Source of the DNA: Lachnospiraceae bacterium | GTDB lineage: Bacteria > Bacillota > Clostridia > Lachnospirales > Lachnospiraceae | Assembly (NCBI GenBank): GCA_024680055.1 | Contig: JAILCP010000040.1 | Location: 1-56,490, forward strand | Reading direction: 5' to 3' | DNA: 56,490 nt | Shown: piece after piece, positions 1-8,761 of the stretch | Layout of the letters: every line of letters starts with the position of its first letter | How positions within the stretch are numbered: the first letter of the stretch is position 1 | Notes under the pieces: generated by a model | The model's database searches: none | Told to the model about the DNA's origin: nothing | The model's input: only the letters and a program-made list of their open reading frames with translations | Position numbers and translations under genes: made by a program

Positions 1-140
<140 letters not shown>

Positions 141-149
141 AAGTTTATC

Positions 150-167
150 CTAGCAATTACTTGCTAG
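150..167 (-). repeat. Inverted repeat in the 16S leader
   Basis: A perfect 7-bp inverted repeat (CTAGCAA, 4-base loop, TTGCTAG) sits about 10 bases before the 16S 5' end. It lies where pre-rRNA processing stems usually occur; a role in leader folding or processing is an inference. Confidence 0.5.
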
Positions 168-311
168 CTTTTAATCCGAAGATTAACTGTTTGTTTTGGG
201 TTCGTATTTCTACGAGCGTTCTTAAAAATATTCTCTTAGAATCTTTTCAAGGTTGTCTCACTGTTCAGTTATCAATGTTCTTTGTTGTTGCTTAGTCGCT
301 GCAACTCGTTT

Positions 312-340
312 ATTATATCACGTTGTCAGCTGTTTGTCAA
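312..340 (-). promoter_or_regulatory. rrn promoter P2, perfect consensus
   Basis: On the minus strand TTGACA (335-340) and TATAAT (312-317) are separated by exactly 17 bases, a full match to the sigma-A consensus, as expected for an rRNA promoter. Transcription would start near 305 and read into the 16S gene. Confidence 0.85.
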
Positions 341-404
341 CAACTTTTTCAATTAATTTTCTGACTCTTTGACGTTTTGTTTCTCGTCAGCAGTCAGCTT
401 AATT

Positions 405-433
405 ATATTATCACAATACTCGCTCGGTGTCAA
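405..433 (-). promoter_or_regulatory. rrn promoter P1
   Basis: On the minus strand TTGACA (428-433) is followed after 17 bases by TAATAT (405-410). It lies 93 bases upstream of P2, giving the tandem promoter layout common in rrn operons. Confidence 0.75.
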
Positions 434-473
434 TCCTTTTTTAAAGTTTTTCTTGTTTTTTATAATTAAGAAA

Positions 474-563
474 CGGAGAAGGAGGGATTTGAACCCTCGC
501 GCCGCTATTAACGACCTGCACCCTTTCCAGGGGTGTCCCTTCGGCCAGCTTGGGTACTTCTCC
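474..563 (-). tRNA. tRNA-Ser (GGA)
   Basis: The minus strand folds as a class II tRNA: acceptor GGAGAAG pairs with CTTCTCC, the anticodon loop CTGGAAA carries GGA between CACCC and GGGTG, a long variable arm follows, and the T arm contains GGTTCAAATCC. CCA is not encoded. It is the second of two serine tRNAs between their shared promoter and the rrn promoters. Confidence 0.95.
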
Positions 564-603
564 AAAGTGAACCAAATTATGATTATTCATATTCAATTCG
601 AAA

Positions 604-689
604 CGCAGAAGGTGGGATTCGAACCCACGGTCCCTTTCGGAATCACTGGTTTTCAAGACCAGCTCCTTAAACCACTCGGACACCTCTGC
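604..689 (-). tRNA. tRNA-Ser (TGA)
   Basis: On the minus strand GCAGAGG pairs with CTTCTGC (one G-U pair), the anticodon loop CTTGAAA carries TGA between CTGGT and ACCAG, there is a long class II variable arm, and the T loop reads GGTTCGAATCC. It is the first tRNA downstream of the promoter at 720-748 and is 40 bases from tRNA-Ser(GGA). Confidence 0.95.
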
Positions 690-719
690 AATTGTTCGCG
701 TCTTTCGAACGCAAGATTT

Positions 720-748
720 ATTCTACCATCTTCAACGGTCACTGTCAA
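720..748 (-). promoter_or_regulatory. Promoter of the tRNA-Ser pair
   Basis: Minus strand TTGACA (743-748), 17-base spacer, TAGAAT (720-725). The predicted start falls about 25 bases before the first tRNA-Ser. Confidence 0.75.
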
Positions 749-781
749 CAAGAATTTTATATATTTTTGGCACAATTGTGA

Positions 782-805
782 CTCTTTTGTTAACGGACAA
801 AAGAG
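782..805 (-). terminator. Stem-loop over the ispD stop codon
   Basis: A perfect 9-bp stem (CTCTTTTGT / ACAAAAGAG) with a 6-base loop overlaps the ispD stop codon. No U run follows directly, so it may end or protect the ispD transcript rather than act as a classical intrinsic terminator. Confidence 0.35.
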
Positions 806-1461
806 GCTGCTATTACCAGATCTTCCGGCGTTGTGATTTTTAGGTTGGTATAGTCTCCCTGCACCACTTTTACCACAGTATCGGTATACCTGGAAACCAG
901 CATGGCATCATCGGTGATATCGTCTTCCTGCCCCATACACCGGTATGCGGATACAATCAGGTCCTTGTCAAACATCTGGGGAGTCTGGGCGGCATACATG
1001 GTACTGCGTTTTGGAGAGTCCACAATGTTAAAGTCATCGTCCACGATTTTTACCGTATCTTTCACAGGTACGGCTAAAATGGCAGCCGGATCGTCCATGG
1101 TTGCCAGTTGGTTGATTTTTTCTACTTTAACAAATGGTCTTGCCCCGTCATGAATCAGTACACGTTGTCCTTTTGCCACTTGAATGCCATTTTGCACAGA
1201 ATGATAGCGCTCTTTACCACCCTCCACGATGGCAGATACCTTTGTAAGGTGATAGCGTTCTACAATTTCTTCCCGGCAGTACGTCAAATCGTCGCCACCT
1301 GTAACAAGAATGACTTCATCCACCAGGCTTTCTTCAAAAGCCTTTAAAGAATAATATAGAACCGGCTTACCTGCCAGCTCTATAAATTGTTTTTTCGTAT
1401 TGCTCTGCATTCTTTTACCGCTGCCGGCGGCAAGGACAATGGCAGATACTTTTTTCTTCAT
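790..1461 (-). CDS. ispD: 2-C-methyl-D-erythritol 4-phosphate cytidylyltransferase
   Basis: Third step of the MEP (non-mevalonate) isoprenoid pathway: couples CTP to methylerythritol phosphate. The 223-residue protein has the family signature LAAGSGKRM at the N-terminus, HDGARP in the middle and AAQTPQMF in the second half, so the nucleotide-binding and substrate loops are present. The start chosen is the ATG before KKKVSAIVLAAG; an upstream in-frame start would add 16 residues unlike the family and overlap tsaD. It begins 2 bases after the tsaD stop, with its GGGAGAG ribosome site inside tsaD, so the two are probably co-transcribed and coupled. Last gene of the block before the tRNA/rrn region. 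Confidence 0.95.
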   Translation of the reverse strand: MKKKVSAIVLAAGSGKRMQSNTKKQFIELAGKPVLYYSLKAFEESLVDEVILVTGGDDLTYCREEIVERYHLTKVSAIVEGGKERYHSVQNGIQVAKGQRVLIHDGARPFVKVEKINQLATMDDPAAILAVPVKDTVKIVDDDFNIVDSPKRSTMYAAQTPQMFDKDLIVSAYRCMGQEDDITDDAMLVSRYTDTVVKVVQGDYTNLKITTPEDLVIAASFVR

Positions 1462-1463
1462 GA

Positions 1464-2486
1464 TTATCGCTCTCCCAATTTGAGATTTGGGATGGCATTT
1501 AAATCCCATCCGCTTCTGGTGCCTGCAAGGTACTCATAATATCCTGCCACGCCAATCATGGCTGCGTTGTCGGTGCAGAAAATCGGAGATGGATGGTAAA
1601 ACCTGATTCCCTCTTTTTCGCATGCACTTTTTAACGCCTCACGCAATGTGGCATTGGCTGCAACACCTCCAGCGATGGCGAATTTTTTTACGTTATGTTC
1701 TTTGGCTGCACGAATTCCATGTTCCACCAGTACATCGCTGACTGCCTGTTGGAAGGATGCGGCGATGTTGGCATCGTTGATTTCTTCGTTTTTCATTTTG
1801 CAACCGTTGATATAGTTTAAAACAGCGGACTTCAATCCACTGAAGCTAAAATCGTATGGTCCGTCTGCCACTTTTGCCCTTGGAAAAGAAATTGCAAAAG
1901 GATCTCCCTCTTTCGCCTTTTTTTCAATCTTCGGGCCGCCGGGATACCCAAGTCCGATGGCTCTTGCCACTTTATCAAAGGCTTCTCCTGCCGCATCATC
2001 CCTGGTTTTACCAAGGATCTCGTAGGTTCCGTAGTCTTTTACATTTACAAGATGGGTATGCCCTCCGGAAACCACAAGGCACATAAACGGCGGTTCCAAA
2101 TCTTTGTTTTCAATATAGTTGGCACTGATGTGGCCCTCAATATGATGGACTCCCACCAGGGGTTTTTTTGCTCCGTAGGCAATGGCCTTCGCCTCTGCCA
2201 CACCTACCAAAAGAGCCCCCACAAGTCCCGGTCCGTAGGTTACCGCTATGGCATCCATTTCCTCCAAGGTGGCACCGGCTTCTTCTAAGGCCTCTTCGAT
2301 GGTCTGATTAATACGTTCTATGTGTTTTCTCGATGCAATTTCAGGCACTACTCCTCCATATAATGTATGAAGTGCAATCTGTGATGATATAATATTGCTT
2401 CTTACTTCACGACCGTTTCTGATAACTGCAGCCGCGGTCTCATCACAGGAGCTTTCTATTGCAAGGATATTAATATCGTTACACAT
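1464..2486 (-). CDS. tsaD: tRNA N6-adenosine threonylcarbamoyltransferase
   Basis: Transfers the threonylcarbamoyl group to A37 of ANN-decoding tRNAs, working in the cytoplasm with TsaB and TsaE, both encoded 2-3 kb upstream in the same direction. The 340-residue ASKHA-fold protein starts [13 protein letters not shown]; the metal ligands appear in HHIEGH (His115 and His119), with SGGHTHL and a C-terminal TDNAAMIG loop. The start is the ATG before [12 protein letters not shown], preceded by AGAGGAATAAAC; the longer reading frame adds 17 atypical residues. The upstream gene ends 2 bases before this start region and ispD begins 2 bases after its stop, so it sits in a tight operon. Confidence 0.96.
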   Translation of the reverse strand: MCNDINILAIESSCDETAAAVIRNGREVRSNIISSQIALHTLYGGVVPEIASRKHIERINQTIEEALEEAGATLEEMDAIAVTYGPGLVGALLVGVAEAKAIAYGAKKPLVGVHHIEGHISANYIENKDLEPPFMCLVVSGGHTHLVNVKDYGTYEILGKTRDDAAGEAFDKVARAIGLGYPGGPKIEKKAKEGDPFAISFPRAKVADGPYDFSFSGLKSAVLNYINGCKMKNEEINDANIAASFQQAVSDVLVEHGIRAAKEHNVKKFAIAGGVAANATLREALKSACEKEGIRFYHPSPIFCTDNAAMIGVAGYYEYLAGTRSGWDLNAIPNLKLGER

Positions 2487-2488
2487 GT

Positions 2489-3067
2489 TTATTCCTCTTC
2501 TCCGTTCTGTATCAAATAATATACGAGAATTTTCCATTTCCCTTCACTGTCTTTTCTCAGCACATAGCGTTGGGTGGTACTTTGAAACTCTTTTCCCACT
2601 TTCATAAAGTATCCGCAAGTAACGTATGCACACTTTCTGCTATCCACTGTTTTATAGATTACTTCGTTCGAACCGCAAACAGACGCACTGCGAATGGTGC
2701 GTTTTTCCTCATGATTCTTTTGCACATCCGCCTTCATGCTCTGAAGGTATTGTGTGCTTGGGTTGTTATCAAGCAGCTCCTCGTCCAAAAAGATTCTCTG
2801 AGCATTGGCAAGATTGACAATGTCATTCTCAGACAGTTCTTCATTATAGAAGCAATTAAGGAAACGGTTAAATACACGAATGACCTCTCTTGGGGTTGCA
2901 GGATATTTTTCCTCAAAATCCGTAGTGAGCAATTCCTGTACCGCACTTAATTCTTCCGTGTTATTTTCCACTCCGTTATTATTTTTTCCTGTCAGGTATA
3001 CATAATACCCAATAATCAGTGCCACACCCACAATGGCAACAATAATGGTTCGAACTGTTTTTTTCAT
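2489..3067 (-). CDS. Small membrane-anchored protein, DUF6715-like
   Basis: A 192-residue protein with one N-terminal membrane segment (about residues 6-25, [19 protein letters not shown]) and a soluble, probably extracytoplasmic domain that ends in a stretch resembling an NTF2-like or lipoprotein fold ([18 protein letters not shown]). I think it matches a Lachnospiraceae family annotated DUF6715, but this is from memory. The ATG at 3067 is preferred over a TTG 18 bases earlier because GAGGAAT lies at the right distance. It lies between rnz (4 bases) and tsaD (2 bases), so it belongs to the operon. Function unknown. Confidence 0.8.
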   Translation of the reverse strand: MKKTVRTIIVAIVGVALIIGYYVYLTGKNNNGVENNTEELSAVQELLTTDFEEKYPATPREVIRVFNRFLNCFYNEELSENDIVNLANAQRIFLDEELLDNNPSTQYLQSMKADVQKNHEEKRTIRSASVCGSNEVIYKTVDSRKCAYVTCGYFMKVGKEFQSTTQRYVLRKDSEGKWKILVYYLIQNGEEE

Positions 3068-3071
3068 AAGC

Positions 3072-3983
3072 TTATTCCTCTTCAAAATTAAGTTCTACGC
3101 TCAAGCCGTCTTTTCCAAGTCTTGTATTTGGAAAAATTTCTTTTACCTTTGGCATGTATCCTTCAGCCCCCACCAGGGATGGGCTAAAATGTGTCAACCA
3201 TAACTCTTTTACATTGGCCTTAGCGGCAATTTGAGCTGCCTCGTAAAATGTCATATGTTTATACTGCTTTGCCTTTGCAATCTTCTCAGGTTCTGCGTAC
3301 ATTCCTTCCAGAATTGCCAAATCCGAATTTTTTGCAGCTTCTGCAATTTTGGCCGTAGGCCTGGTATCGGTGCAATAGGTCAGCTTGATGCCTTTTCTTG
3401 CTTCACCAAGCACCATGTCCGGGGTATAGGTGTGCCCGTCTATGGTCACTATGTTCCCTTTTTGCAATGGATTCCATGCCTTCAAAGGAATGTTTTGCTC
3501 CTTTGCCCGCTCCGGATCAAACTTTCCACCTCGTGGTATTTCAATGGTATAACCATAACATACAATGTTGTGGTTCACCCGATAGGCGTGAATCTTATAT
3601 CCGTGAAATTCAAAGGTCTCATCTTTTTCAGTAAACTCTTTGTATTGTATTTCAAAAGGCAATTCCGGTGCAATCACCCGAAGGCTTTCCACCACCTTTT
3701 TCAATCCTGCCGGTCCTGCCATTAAAAGCGGCTCTGTACGATCGGCGTTTCCCATGGATAAAAGCAATCCCGGCAATCCGCTGATATGATCCGCGTGATA
3801 ATGGGTAAAACAAATAATATCAATGGGATTGCAGCTCCAACCTTTTTCCTTTATGGCAATCTGTGTTCCCTCGCCGCAGTCAATCAAAAGATGACTGCCG
3901 TTATATCTGGTCATGCATGCAGTAAGCCACCGATAAGGCAGCGGCATCATGCCTGCAGTTCCAAGTAAACATACATCTAACAT
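3072..3983 (-). CDS. rnz: Ribonuclease Z
   Basis: Metallo-beta-lactamase-fold endonuclease that removes 3' trailers of tRNA precursors. The 303-residue length fits the short bacterial form. The zinc-binding signature THYHADHISG begins at residue 60 (His61, His63, Asp65, His66), with GTAGMMPLP near the N-terminus, a YCTDTRP strand near residue 200 and LTHFSPS near 265. It starts at an ATG after AAAGGAT. Co-oriented with the t6A genes on either side, so the group combines tRNA 3'-end maturation and modification. It ends 4 bases before the DUF6715-like gene. Confidence 0.93.
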   Translation of the reverse strand: MLDVCLLGTAGMMPLPYRWLTACMTRYNGSHLLIDCGEGTQIAIKEKGWSCNPIDIICFTHYHADHISGLPGLLLSMGNADRTEPLLMAGPAGLKKVVESLRVIAPELPFEIQYKEFTEKDETFEFHGYKIHAYRVNHNIVCYGYTIEIPRGGKFDPERAKEQNIPLKAWNPLQKGNIVTIDGHTYTPDMVLGEARKGIKLTYCTDTRPTAKIAEAAKNSDLAILEGMYAEPEKIAKAKQYKHMTFYEAAQIAAKANVKELWLTHFSPSLVGAEGYMPKVKEIFPNTRLGKDGLSVELNFEEE

Positions 3984-4008
3984 CTATGATCCTTTCTAAG
4001 AAAATGCG

Positions 4009-4440
4009 CTACATATGGTAATCCATAATGAGAGCATCCTCTACCGGGTTTTCGTAAAAATTCTTTCGAATTCCCACATGGATAAAACCCAGTTTCTCAT
4101 ACAGAGAAATTGCAGGTTCGTTGCTCTTTCGAACCTCTAATATCAAACGGGTGATGCCCCGTTCTTTTGCCTCACTTATCAGTTGTTTCAGCATTTCTGC
4201 AGCAATCCCTCTGTTTCTGTATTCTTTTTTCACCGCCACATTGGGGATTTCCCCCTCATCCAGCGCTCCGTAATATCCGCAATAACCTACCACTGCGCCA
4301 TCTTCCTTGGCTACCAGGTATAGGTTCTCTTCACGTTTTAGCGCCTCTGCAAAGCCTGCGCTACTCCAGGGCATGGAAAAAATTTCTTTTTCAATGGCCG
4401 CCACTTCTTTTACATCACAGGGTTGCATTTTCTGAATCAT
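4009..4440 (-). CDS. rimI: Ribosomal protein alanine N-acetyltransferase (RimI-type GNAT)
   Basis: A 143-residue GNAT-fold acetyltransferase of the RimI type, which in other bacteria acetylates the N-terminus of ribosomal protein S18. The acetyl-CoA loop is visible as YRNRGIAAEML (about residues 73-83), followed by LEVRKSNEPAISLYEKLGF typical of RimI, and NFYENPVEDALIM at the end. Its ATG overlaps the end of tsaB by 26 bases, the common tsaB-rimI arrangement. A later ATG at codon 5 is possible. RimI is sometimes general in substrate, so the target is inferred from family. Confidence 0.9.
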   Translation of the reverse strand: MIQKMQPCDVKEVAAIEKEIFSMPWSSAGFAEALKREENLYLVAKEDGAVVGYCGYYGALDEGEIPNVAVKKEYRNRGIAAEMLKQLISEAKERGITRLILEVRKSNEPAISLYEKLGFIHVGIRKNFYENPVEDALIMDYHM

Positions 4441-5146
4441 GTTGCGCTTTTAACCGTTCCTTTCGTTCTCGCTCTGCCTGGGTCATTCTAAGGTATTCCG
4501 GTCTGTGCATTGCGGCACTTTCCACTTTTCCCTCTTTTGCGTAACAAAGTCCAAGGCTTGCCACACTGGCTGCCCGTTGTTTGTTCATATTGGCCGGCGC
4601 AAAATAATAAGGAACTTTTATTTCTTTTTCAATTATTTCTTTATAAACCTTTACACCATCACCAAGGAACACCACATCCCGGTTCATTTCATTGATTTCC
4701 CGGATAATTTCCAGAATGTCCATAGGACTTTGCTCTTTCACTACCGTCATTTGGTCCTTGCAAAATTCATATAATCCGGTGTACACCTGGTTACGTCTTG
4801 CATCCATAATAGGACATATCAGTTCCCTGCTTCCCACCATGTTATACGCAAGGCCATCCACTGTAGGAATAGAAATCAATTCCTTTTTTAATGCAAGGCC
4901 AAGGCCCTTTGCTGTGGCACTTCCAATACGAAGTCCGGTAAAAGAACCCGGTCCCATTGCCACTGCTATGTAATCTACTGTATTTAAATCCAGTTCAATC
5001 ATCTTTGCCACTTCATCAAGCATAGGCAACAATGTCTGTGAATGGGTTTTTTTGTAATTTATGGTATATTCCGCCAAAAGATTGTCATCTTCCACTACTG
5101 CCACGCTGGCAACCAATCCGGAACTATCCAATCCTAAGATTTTCAT
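4415..5146 (-). CDS. tsaB: t6A complex dimerisation subunit TsaB
   Basis: Inactive ASKHA-fold partner of TsaD needed for threonylcarbamoyl transfer to tRNA. 243 residues, starting MKILGLDSSG, with the family hallmark VAMGPGSFTGLRIG near residue 65 and a C-terminal PEYLRMTQAERE tail. Lies 14 bases after tsaE and overlaps rimI by 26 bases, giving the tsaE-tsaB-rimI order typical of Firmicutes; tsaD follows two genes later. Confidence 0.95.
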   Translation of the reverse strand: MKILGLDSSGLVASVAVVEDDNLLAEYTINYKKTHSQTLLPMLDEVAKMIELDLNTVDYIAVAMGPGSFTGLRIGSATAKGLGLALKKELISIPTVDGLAYNMVGSRELICPIMDARRNQVYTGLYEFCKDQMTVVKEQSPMDILEIIREINEMNRDVVFLGDGVKVYKEIIEKEIKVPYYFAPANMNKQRAASVASLGLCYAKEGKVESAAMHRPEYLRMTQAERERKERLKAQHDSENATL

Positions 5147-5160
5147 GTTTTCCCTCGATT

Positions 5161-5592
5161 CTATTCTTCCACATCCGTAATGGTAATTTTACGGTAATCA
5201 AATCCTTTTTCCAAATCCTTTTCTATTAAGATTTCTTTTCTCTTCGGAGGCAAAATTTCCGTAATCAAATTGGACCATTCAATCATGGAAAGTCCATCTC
5301 CGTAAACGTAATCTTCGTATCCCACTTCAAACATTTCTTCCACATCGCCGATGCGATATACGTCAAAATGATAAAACGGAATTCTTCCCTCATTATATTC
5401 CTGTACAATGGTAAACGTAGGGCTGTTCACCGGCTCCTCTATGCCAAGGCCCTTTGCAACGCCCTGGGTAAAAACCGTCTTCCCAACTCCCAAGTCTCCC
5501 ACCAAGGTAAATACATCGCCTTTTTGTGCCTCAAGGCCAAGCTTTTTCCCAAGTTCAAATGTTTCTTCCCATGAATTTGTTTCAACAACCAT
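5161..5592 (-). CDS. tsaE: t6A complex ATPase TsaE
   Basis: Small P-loop ATPase that drives cycling of the TsaB-TsaD complex. 143 residues, with Walker A GDLGVGKT at residues 32-39, NSPTFTIVQEY switch-like segment, FYHFDVYR and the MIEWSN strand typical of the family. Its start overlaps the end of the upstream YcxB-like gene by 11 bases, and tsaB begins 14 bases downstream. Confidence 0.95.
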   Translation of the reverse strand: MVVETNSWEETFELGKKLGLEAQKGDVFTLVGDLGVGKTVFTQGVAKGLGIEEPVNSPTFTIVQEYNEGRIPFYHFDVYRIGDVEEMFEVGYEDYVYGDGLSMIEWSNLITEILPPKRKEILIEKDLEKGFDYRKITITDVEE

Positions 5593-6100
5593 ATTTAAAA
5601 GGCTCCAATTCCTGTTTGAATAACTGTTTTAGCTCCTCTGCCTTCTCCCCAAGCTGCTCCAAAGGTAAAATAGAAGCATTCTTCGGTGATGTATAAAGAA
5701 GAATTGCTTTCTTAGTCTCTTCCACTTTATAAACCATGTCCCAGGTAATGCTGTTTGCTGTATCCATTGCCGGCGCATTGTTGGCGCTCTGATCTGCAAA
5801 TCCCACTGCCACGCCCTGCTCATCAAAGTGATACTTCATAGGCTGGCTCACCGGCAAGCCCAGTTTAAAGGCTCTCTTTGCAGAACTTCTGATGTTTAAC
5901 GGAGTGTAAAACATAAACATCACTCCGGCAAAAATGTACAACATGGTATACATCACTTCTACCTTATTCACTGTAGTAAAAGAAAGCACTAAAATTGCCA
6001 CACCTAAAATTGTAAATATCCAGGTCTGGATTTTTCGATAGCTATAGTACATTTGAAAAGATATTAAATCCGATTCTTTTAACTGAATGGTTATATCCAT
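5582..6100 (-). CDS. YcxB-like membrane protein
   Basis: A 172-residue protein with two adjacent membrane helices (about residues 26-46 and 49-66) followed by a cytoplasmic-looking domain ending TWDMVYKVEETKKAILLYTSPKNASILP, the pattern of YcxB-like proteins. Function unknown. It overlaps tsaE by 11 bases, so translation may be coupled; it stands 23 bases after tex. ATG start is preceded by AAGGGTT at a suitable distance. Confidence 0.75.
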   Translation of the reverse strand: MDITIQLKESDLISFQMYYSYRKIQTWIFTILGVAILVLSFTTVNKVEVMYTMLYIFAGVMFMFYTPLNIRSSAKRAFKLGLPVSQPMKYHFDEQGVAVGFADQSANNAPAMDTANSITWDMVYKVEETKKAILLYTSPKNASILPLEQLGEKAEELKQLFKQELEPFKYGC

Positions 6101-6123
6101 AACCCTTCCTCCTTCATCCGGAA

Positions 6124-8283
6124 CTATTTCTTAGTCCCCTGAGATTTCATGGTCAAAGCAATTCTTTGCTTCTCCACATCCACACTAAGAACGGTTACCT
6201 TTACAATATCTCCTACGCTAACCACTTCCAATGGATGTTTAATGAATTTATCGCTCATCTCAGACACATGAACCAGTCCGTCCTGATGAACGCCAATATC
6301 CACAAAGGCTCCAAAATCAATGACATTTCGAACCGTTCCCTTTAACTCCATGCCCGGTTTTAAATCTTTCATCTCAAGCACATCATTTCGAAGAATCGGC
6401 TTAGGCATTTCATCTCTAGGATCCCTTGCCGGCTTTTCCAACTCTTTTACAATATCTCTAAGGGTCATTTCACCAACTTCCAGTTCCTGTGAAAGTTTTT
6501 TATAATCCTTCACTTTGGAACCAATACCCTTTAATTCTCCTGCAGAAAGCTGTTCTTTTTCAAACCCCAGTTTTTCTATTAAAGAAAGGGCTACCCCGTA
6601 ACTTTCCGGGTGCACACTTGTGGCATCCAGCGGATTATCTCCCCCGGCAATTCGCATAAAACCGGCACTTTGTTCAAATGCCTTGGGTCCTAACTTAGCC
6701 ACCTTCAAAAGCTGCTTTCGGTTGGTGAATTTTCCGTTTTGCTCACGGTATGCCACAATATTCTTGGCAATCGGCTTGCTGATTCCGGAGATATACTCCA
6801 AAAGAGGAGCAGAAGCCGTATTCAAATCAACGCCTACCCTGTTCACGCAGTCTTCTACCACGCCTCCTAAGGTTTCGCTTAATTTCTTCTGATTCATATC
6901 ATGTTGGTATTGACCCACTCCAATGGATTTTGGATCAATTTTAACAAGTTCGGATAATGGATCCTGCAATCTTCTGGCAATGGATGTGGCGCTTCGCTGA
7001 CCCACATCAAAATTAGGAAATTCTTCGGTTGCCAGTTTACTTGCGGAATAAACCGATGCTCCTGCCTCATTTACAATCACGTAGGAAACCGGTTTGTTAA
7101 TCTCTTTCAGCATTTCCACCACAATCTGCTCTGATTCACGGCTGGCTGTACCGTTTCCGATGGAAATCAAATTGATGTTGTATTTGTCAATTAACTTCTT
7201 CACCACTGCTTTGGATTCCGCCACCTTGTTTTGCGGAGCAGTTGGAAAAATCACTGTGGTTGCAAGCACATTTCCGGTTGCATCCACCACTGCCAGCTTA
7301 CATCCGGTTCGAAACGCCGGATCCCATCCAAGTACGGTGCTTCCCACAATTGGAGGTTGCATCAAAAGCTGCTCCAGATTCTTGCCAAAAACTTTAATGG
7401 CACTTTCCTCTGCGCCCTCTGTCAAAGATGATCTGATTTCTCTTTCCACTGCAGGTGCAATCAAACGCTCGTAGCTGTCTTTGATGGTCTCTAACAGTGC
7501 TTCTTTGGTATACTCATTGTCTCTCTTAATTACTTTCTTTTCCAGATACTGTAAAATACGTTCTGTTTCCACCACTACTTTTACATTGAGAATCTTTTCC
7601 TTTTCTCCTCGATTCAGGGCAAGTACTCTATGGCCTGCCAATTTGGAAATCGGTTCTTCAAAATCGTAGTACATTTCGTAGACGCTCTTTTCCTTTTCAT
7701 CCTTGGCCACAGAAACAATCTTGCCATGTTTCGCAGTGTAATCACGAATATAAATTCGATAATCCGCTGTATCTGCAATACCTTCCGCAATAATATCCTT
7801 AGCACCGTCAATCGCATCTTGTGCCGTCTTGACTTCTTTTTCTTCATTAATATAGGCAGCTGCCTCTTCTATCAAAGGTCTTGTCAGCTGCTGCAATAAA
7901 ATAATATTTGCCAAAGGCTCCAATCCCTTTTCCTTGGCCACGGTAGCTCTGGTCCTTCTCTTTGGTCGATACGGACGATATAAGTCATCTACCATTACAA
8001 GGGTGGTGGCCTTTTCAATCTGTTCTTTCAGTTCCTTGGTTAAAAGTCCCTGTTCTTCAATACTGTTTAAAACACTTTCCTTCTTTTCTTCCAGGTTGCG
8101 AAGATAGGTCAATCGCTCAAAAAGATTTCGAAGCACTTCATCGTTCAATGCTCCGGTGGCCTCTTTACGATATCTGGCAATAAAAGGGATGGTGTTTCCT
8201 TCATCTATTAAATCCACAGCCGCCTTGGCCTGTGTTTTCTTAATTCCAAGTTCTTTGGATAATTCTTCACATATGTCTAACAT
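6124..8283 (-). CDS. tex: Tex family RNA-binding S1 domain protein
   Basis: A 719-residue Tex/YhgF protein, the usual length: N-terminal helical Tex region (ELGIKKTQAKAAVDL), a YqgF-like core (VLGWDPAFRTGCKLAVVD near 320), a helix-hairpin-helix pair (GVDLNTASAPLLEYISGI and following), and a C-terminal S1 domain (ELKGTVRNVIDFGAFVDIGV, about residues 645-715). Family members bind nucleic acids and affect transcription, translation or stress survival; the exact role here is not shown. It heads a minus-strand group with its own promoter at 8316-8344 and continues 23 bases later into the YcxB-like gene. Confidence 0.95.
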   Translation of the reverse strand: MLDICEELSKELGIKKTQAKAAVDLIDEGNTIPFIARYRKEATGALNDEVLRNLFERLTYLRNLEEKKESVLNSIEEQGLLTKELKEQIEKATTLVMVDDLYRPYRPKRRTRATVAKEKGLEPLANIILLQQLTRPLIEEAAAYINEEKEVKTAQDAIDGAKDIIAEGIADTADYRIYIRDYTAKHGKIVSVAKDEKEKSVYEMYYDFEEPISKLAGHRVLALNRGEKEKILNVKVVVETERILQYLEKKVIKRDNEYTKEALLETIKDSYERLIAPAVEREIRSSLTEGAEESAIKVFGKNLEQLLMQPPIVGSTVLGWDPAFRTGCKLAVVDATGNVLATTVIFPTAPQNKVAESKAVVKKLIDKYNINLISIGNGTASRESEQIVVEMLKEINKPVSYVIVNEAGASVYSASKLATEEFPNFDVGQRSATSIARRLQDPLSELVKIDPKSIGVGQYQHDMNQKKLSETLGGVVEDCVNRVGVDLNTASAPLLEYISGISKPIAKNIVAYREQNGKFTNRKQLLKVAKLGPKAFEQSAGFMRIAGGDNPLDATSVHPESYGVALSLIEKLGFEKEQLSAGELKGIGSKVKDYKKLSQELEVGEMTLRDIVKELEKPARDPRDEMPKPILRNDVLEMKDLKPGMELKGTVRNVIDFGAFVDIGVHQDGLVHVSEMSDKFIKHPLEVVSVGDIVKVTVLSVDVEKQRIALTMKSQGTKK

Positions 8284-8315
8284 GCATACCTCTCCATCTT
8301 CGTATTCTTCTTAAC

Positions 8316-8344
8316 ATTATAGTTGAAATCCTCATTTCATTCAA
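8316..8344 (-). promoter_or_regulatory. tex promoter
   Basis: Minus strand TTGAAT (8339-8344), 17-base spacer, TATAAT (8316-8321), about 33 bases before the tex start. It lies back to back with the plus-strand extended -10 at 8355-8363. Confidence 0.75.
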
Positions 8345-8354
8345 GGGATTTGTA

Positions 8355-8363
8355 TGGTATAAT
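8355..8363 (+). promoter_or_regulatory. Extended -10 promoter for the DUF4190-like/DUF975 genes
   Basis: TGGTATAAT is a full extended -10 element; the -35 region is poor. It is 37 bases before the first plus-strand gene and only 11 bases from the -35 of the divergent tex promoter, so the two may interfere. Confidence 0.65.
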
Positions 8364-8399
8364 GACTTGGTTGAATTTAGATTAAAGGAGGAAATTTAT

Positions 8400-8747
8400 A
8401 TGGATTATCAACCATATGACATAAGACCGGATTTAAATCCGAAAGAAAGTTCCATGCCCTTAGCAGCCTTTGTTTTATCGCTGGTAGGCCTGGTATTTTC
8501 CCTTGTTCCGTTTTTTGGAACTATCTGCCCCGCTTTGGCTGTTACTCTTTCATTATTGTCCCGTGGCGGCGAAATGAAAACCAGCGGAAAGAGTAAAGCA
8601 GCACTGTTTCTTGGCATTATTGGTATTCTCATCGGAATTGCATCCATCATTTTTGCAATTGTAATCATCAGTCAAAACATTTCTGACCCTGACTTTCTTC
8701 AGGAATTTGAGAAAATTTATACCAATCAGAATGCCGGATACTTATAA
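8400..8747 (+). CDS. DUF4190-like small membrane protein
   Basis: 115 residues with two hydrophobic hairpin segments (about residues 22-44 and 68-92) separated by a short loop containing GGEMKTSGKSKA, as in DUF4190 proteins. The start is the ATG directly after AAAGGAGGAAATTTAT, not an earlier in-frame codon that would add 11 residues. DUF975 follows 14 bases later, so both share the promoter at 8355. Function unknown; likely a cytoplasmic-membrane protein. Confidence 0.8.
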   Translation: MDYQPYDIRPDLNPKESSMPLAAFVLSLVGLVFSLVPFFGTICPALAVTLSLLSRGGEMKTSGKSKAALFLGIIGILIGIASIIFAIVIISQNISDPDFLQEFEKIYTNQNAGYL

Positions 8748-8761
8748 GGGGGATTTATGTT

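Noticed and set aside
369-836. Open frame of 155 codons on the plus strand
   Set aside because: It runs over two tRNA genes and the rrn promoters; the sequence is explained by RNA genes.
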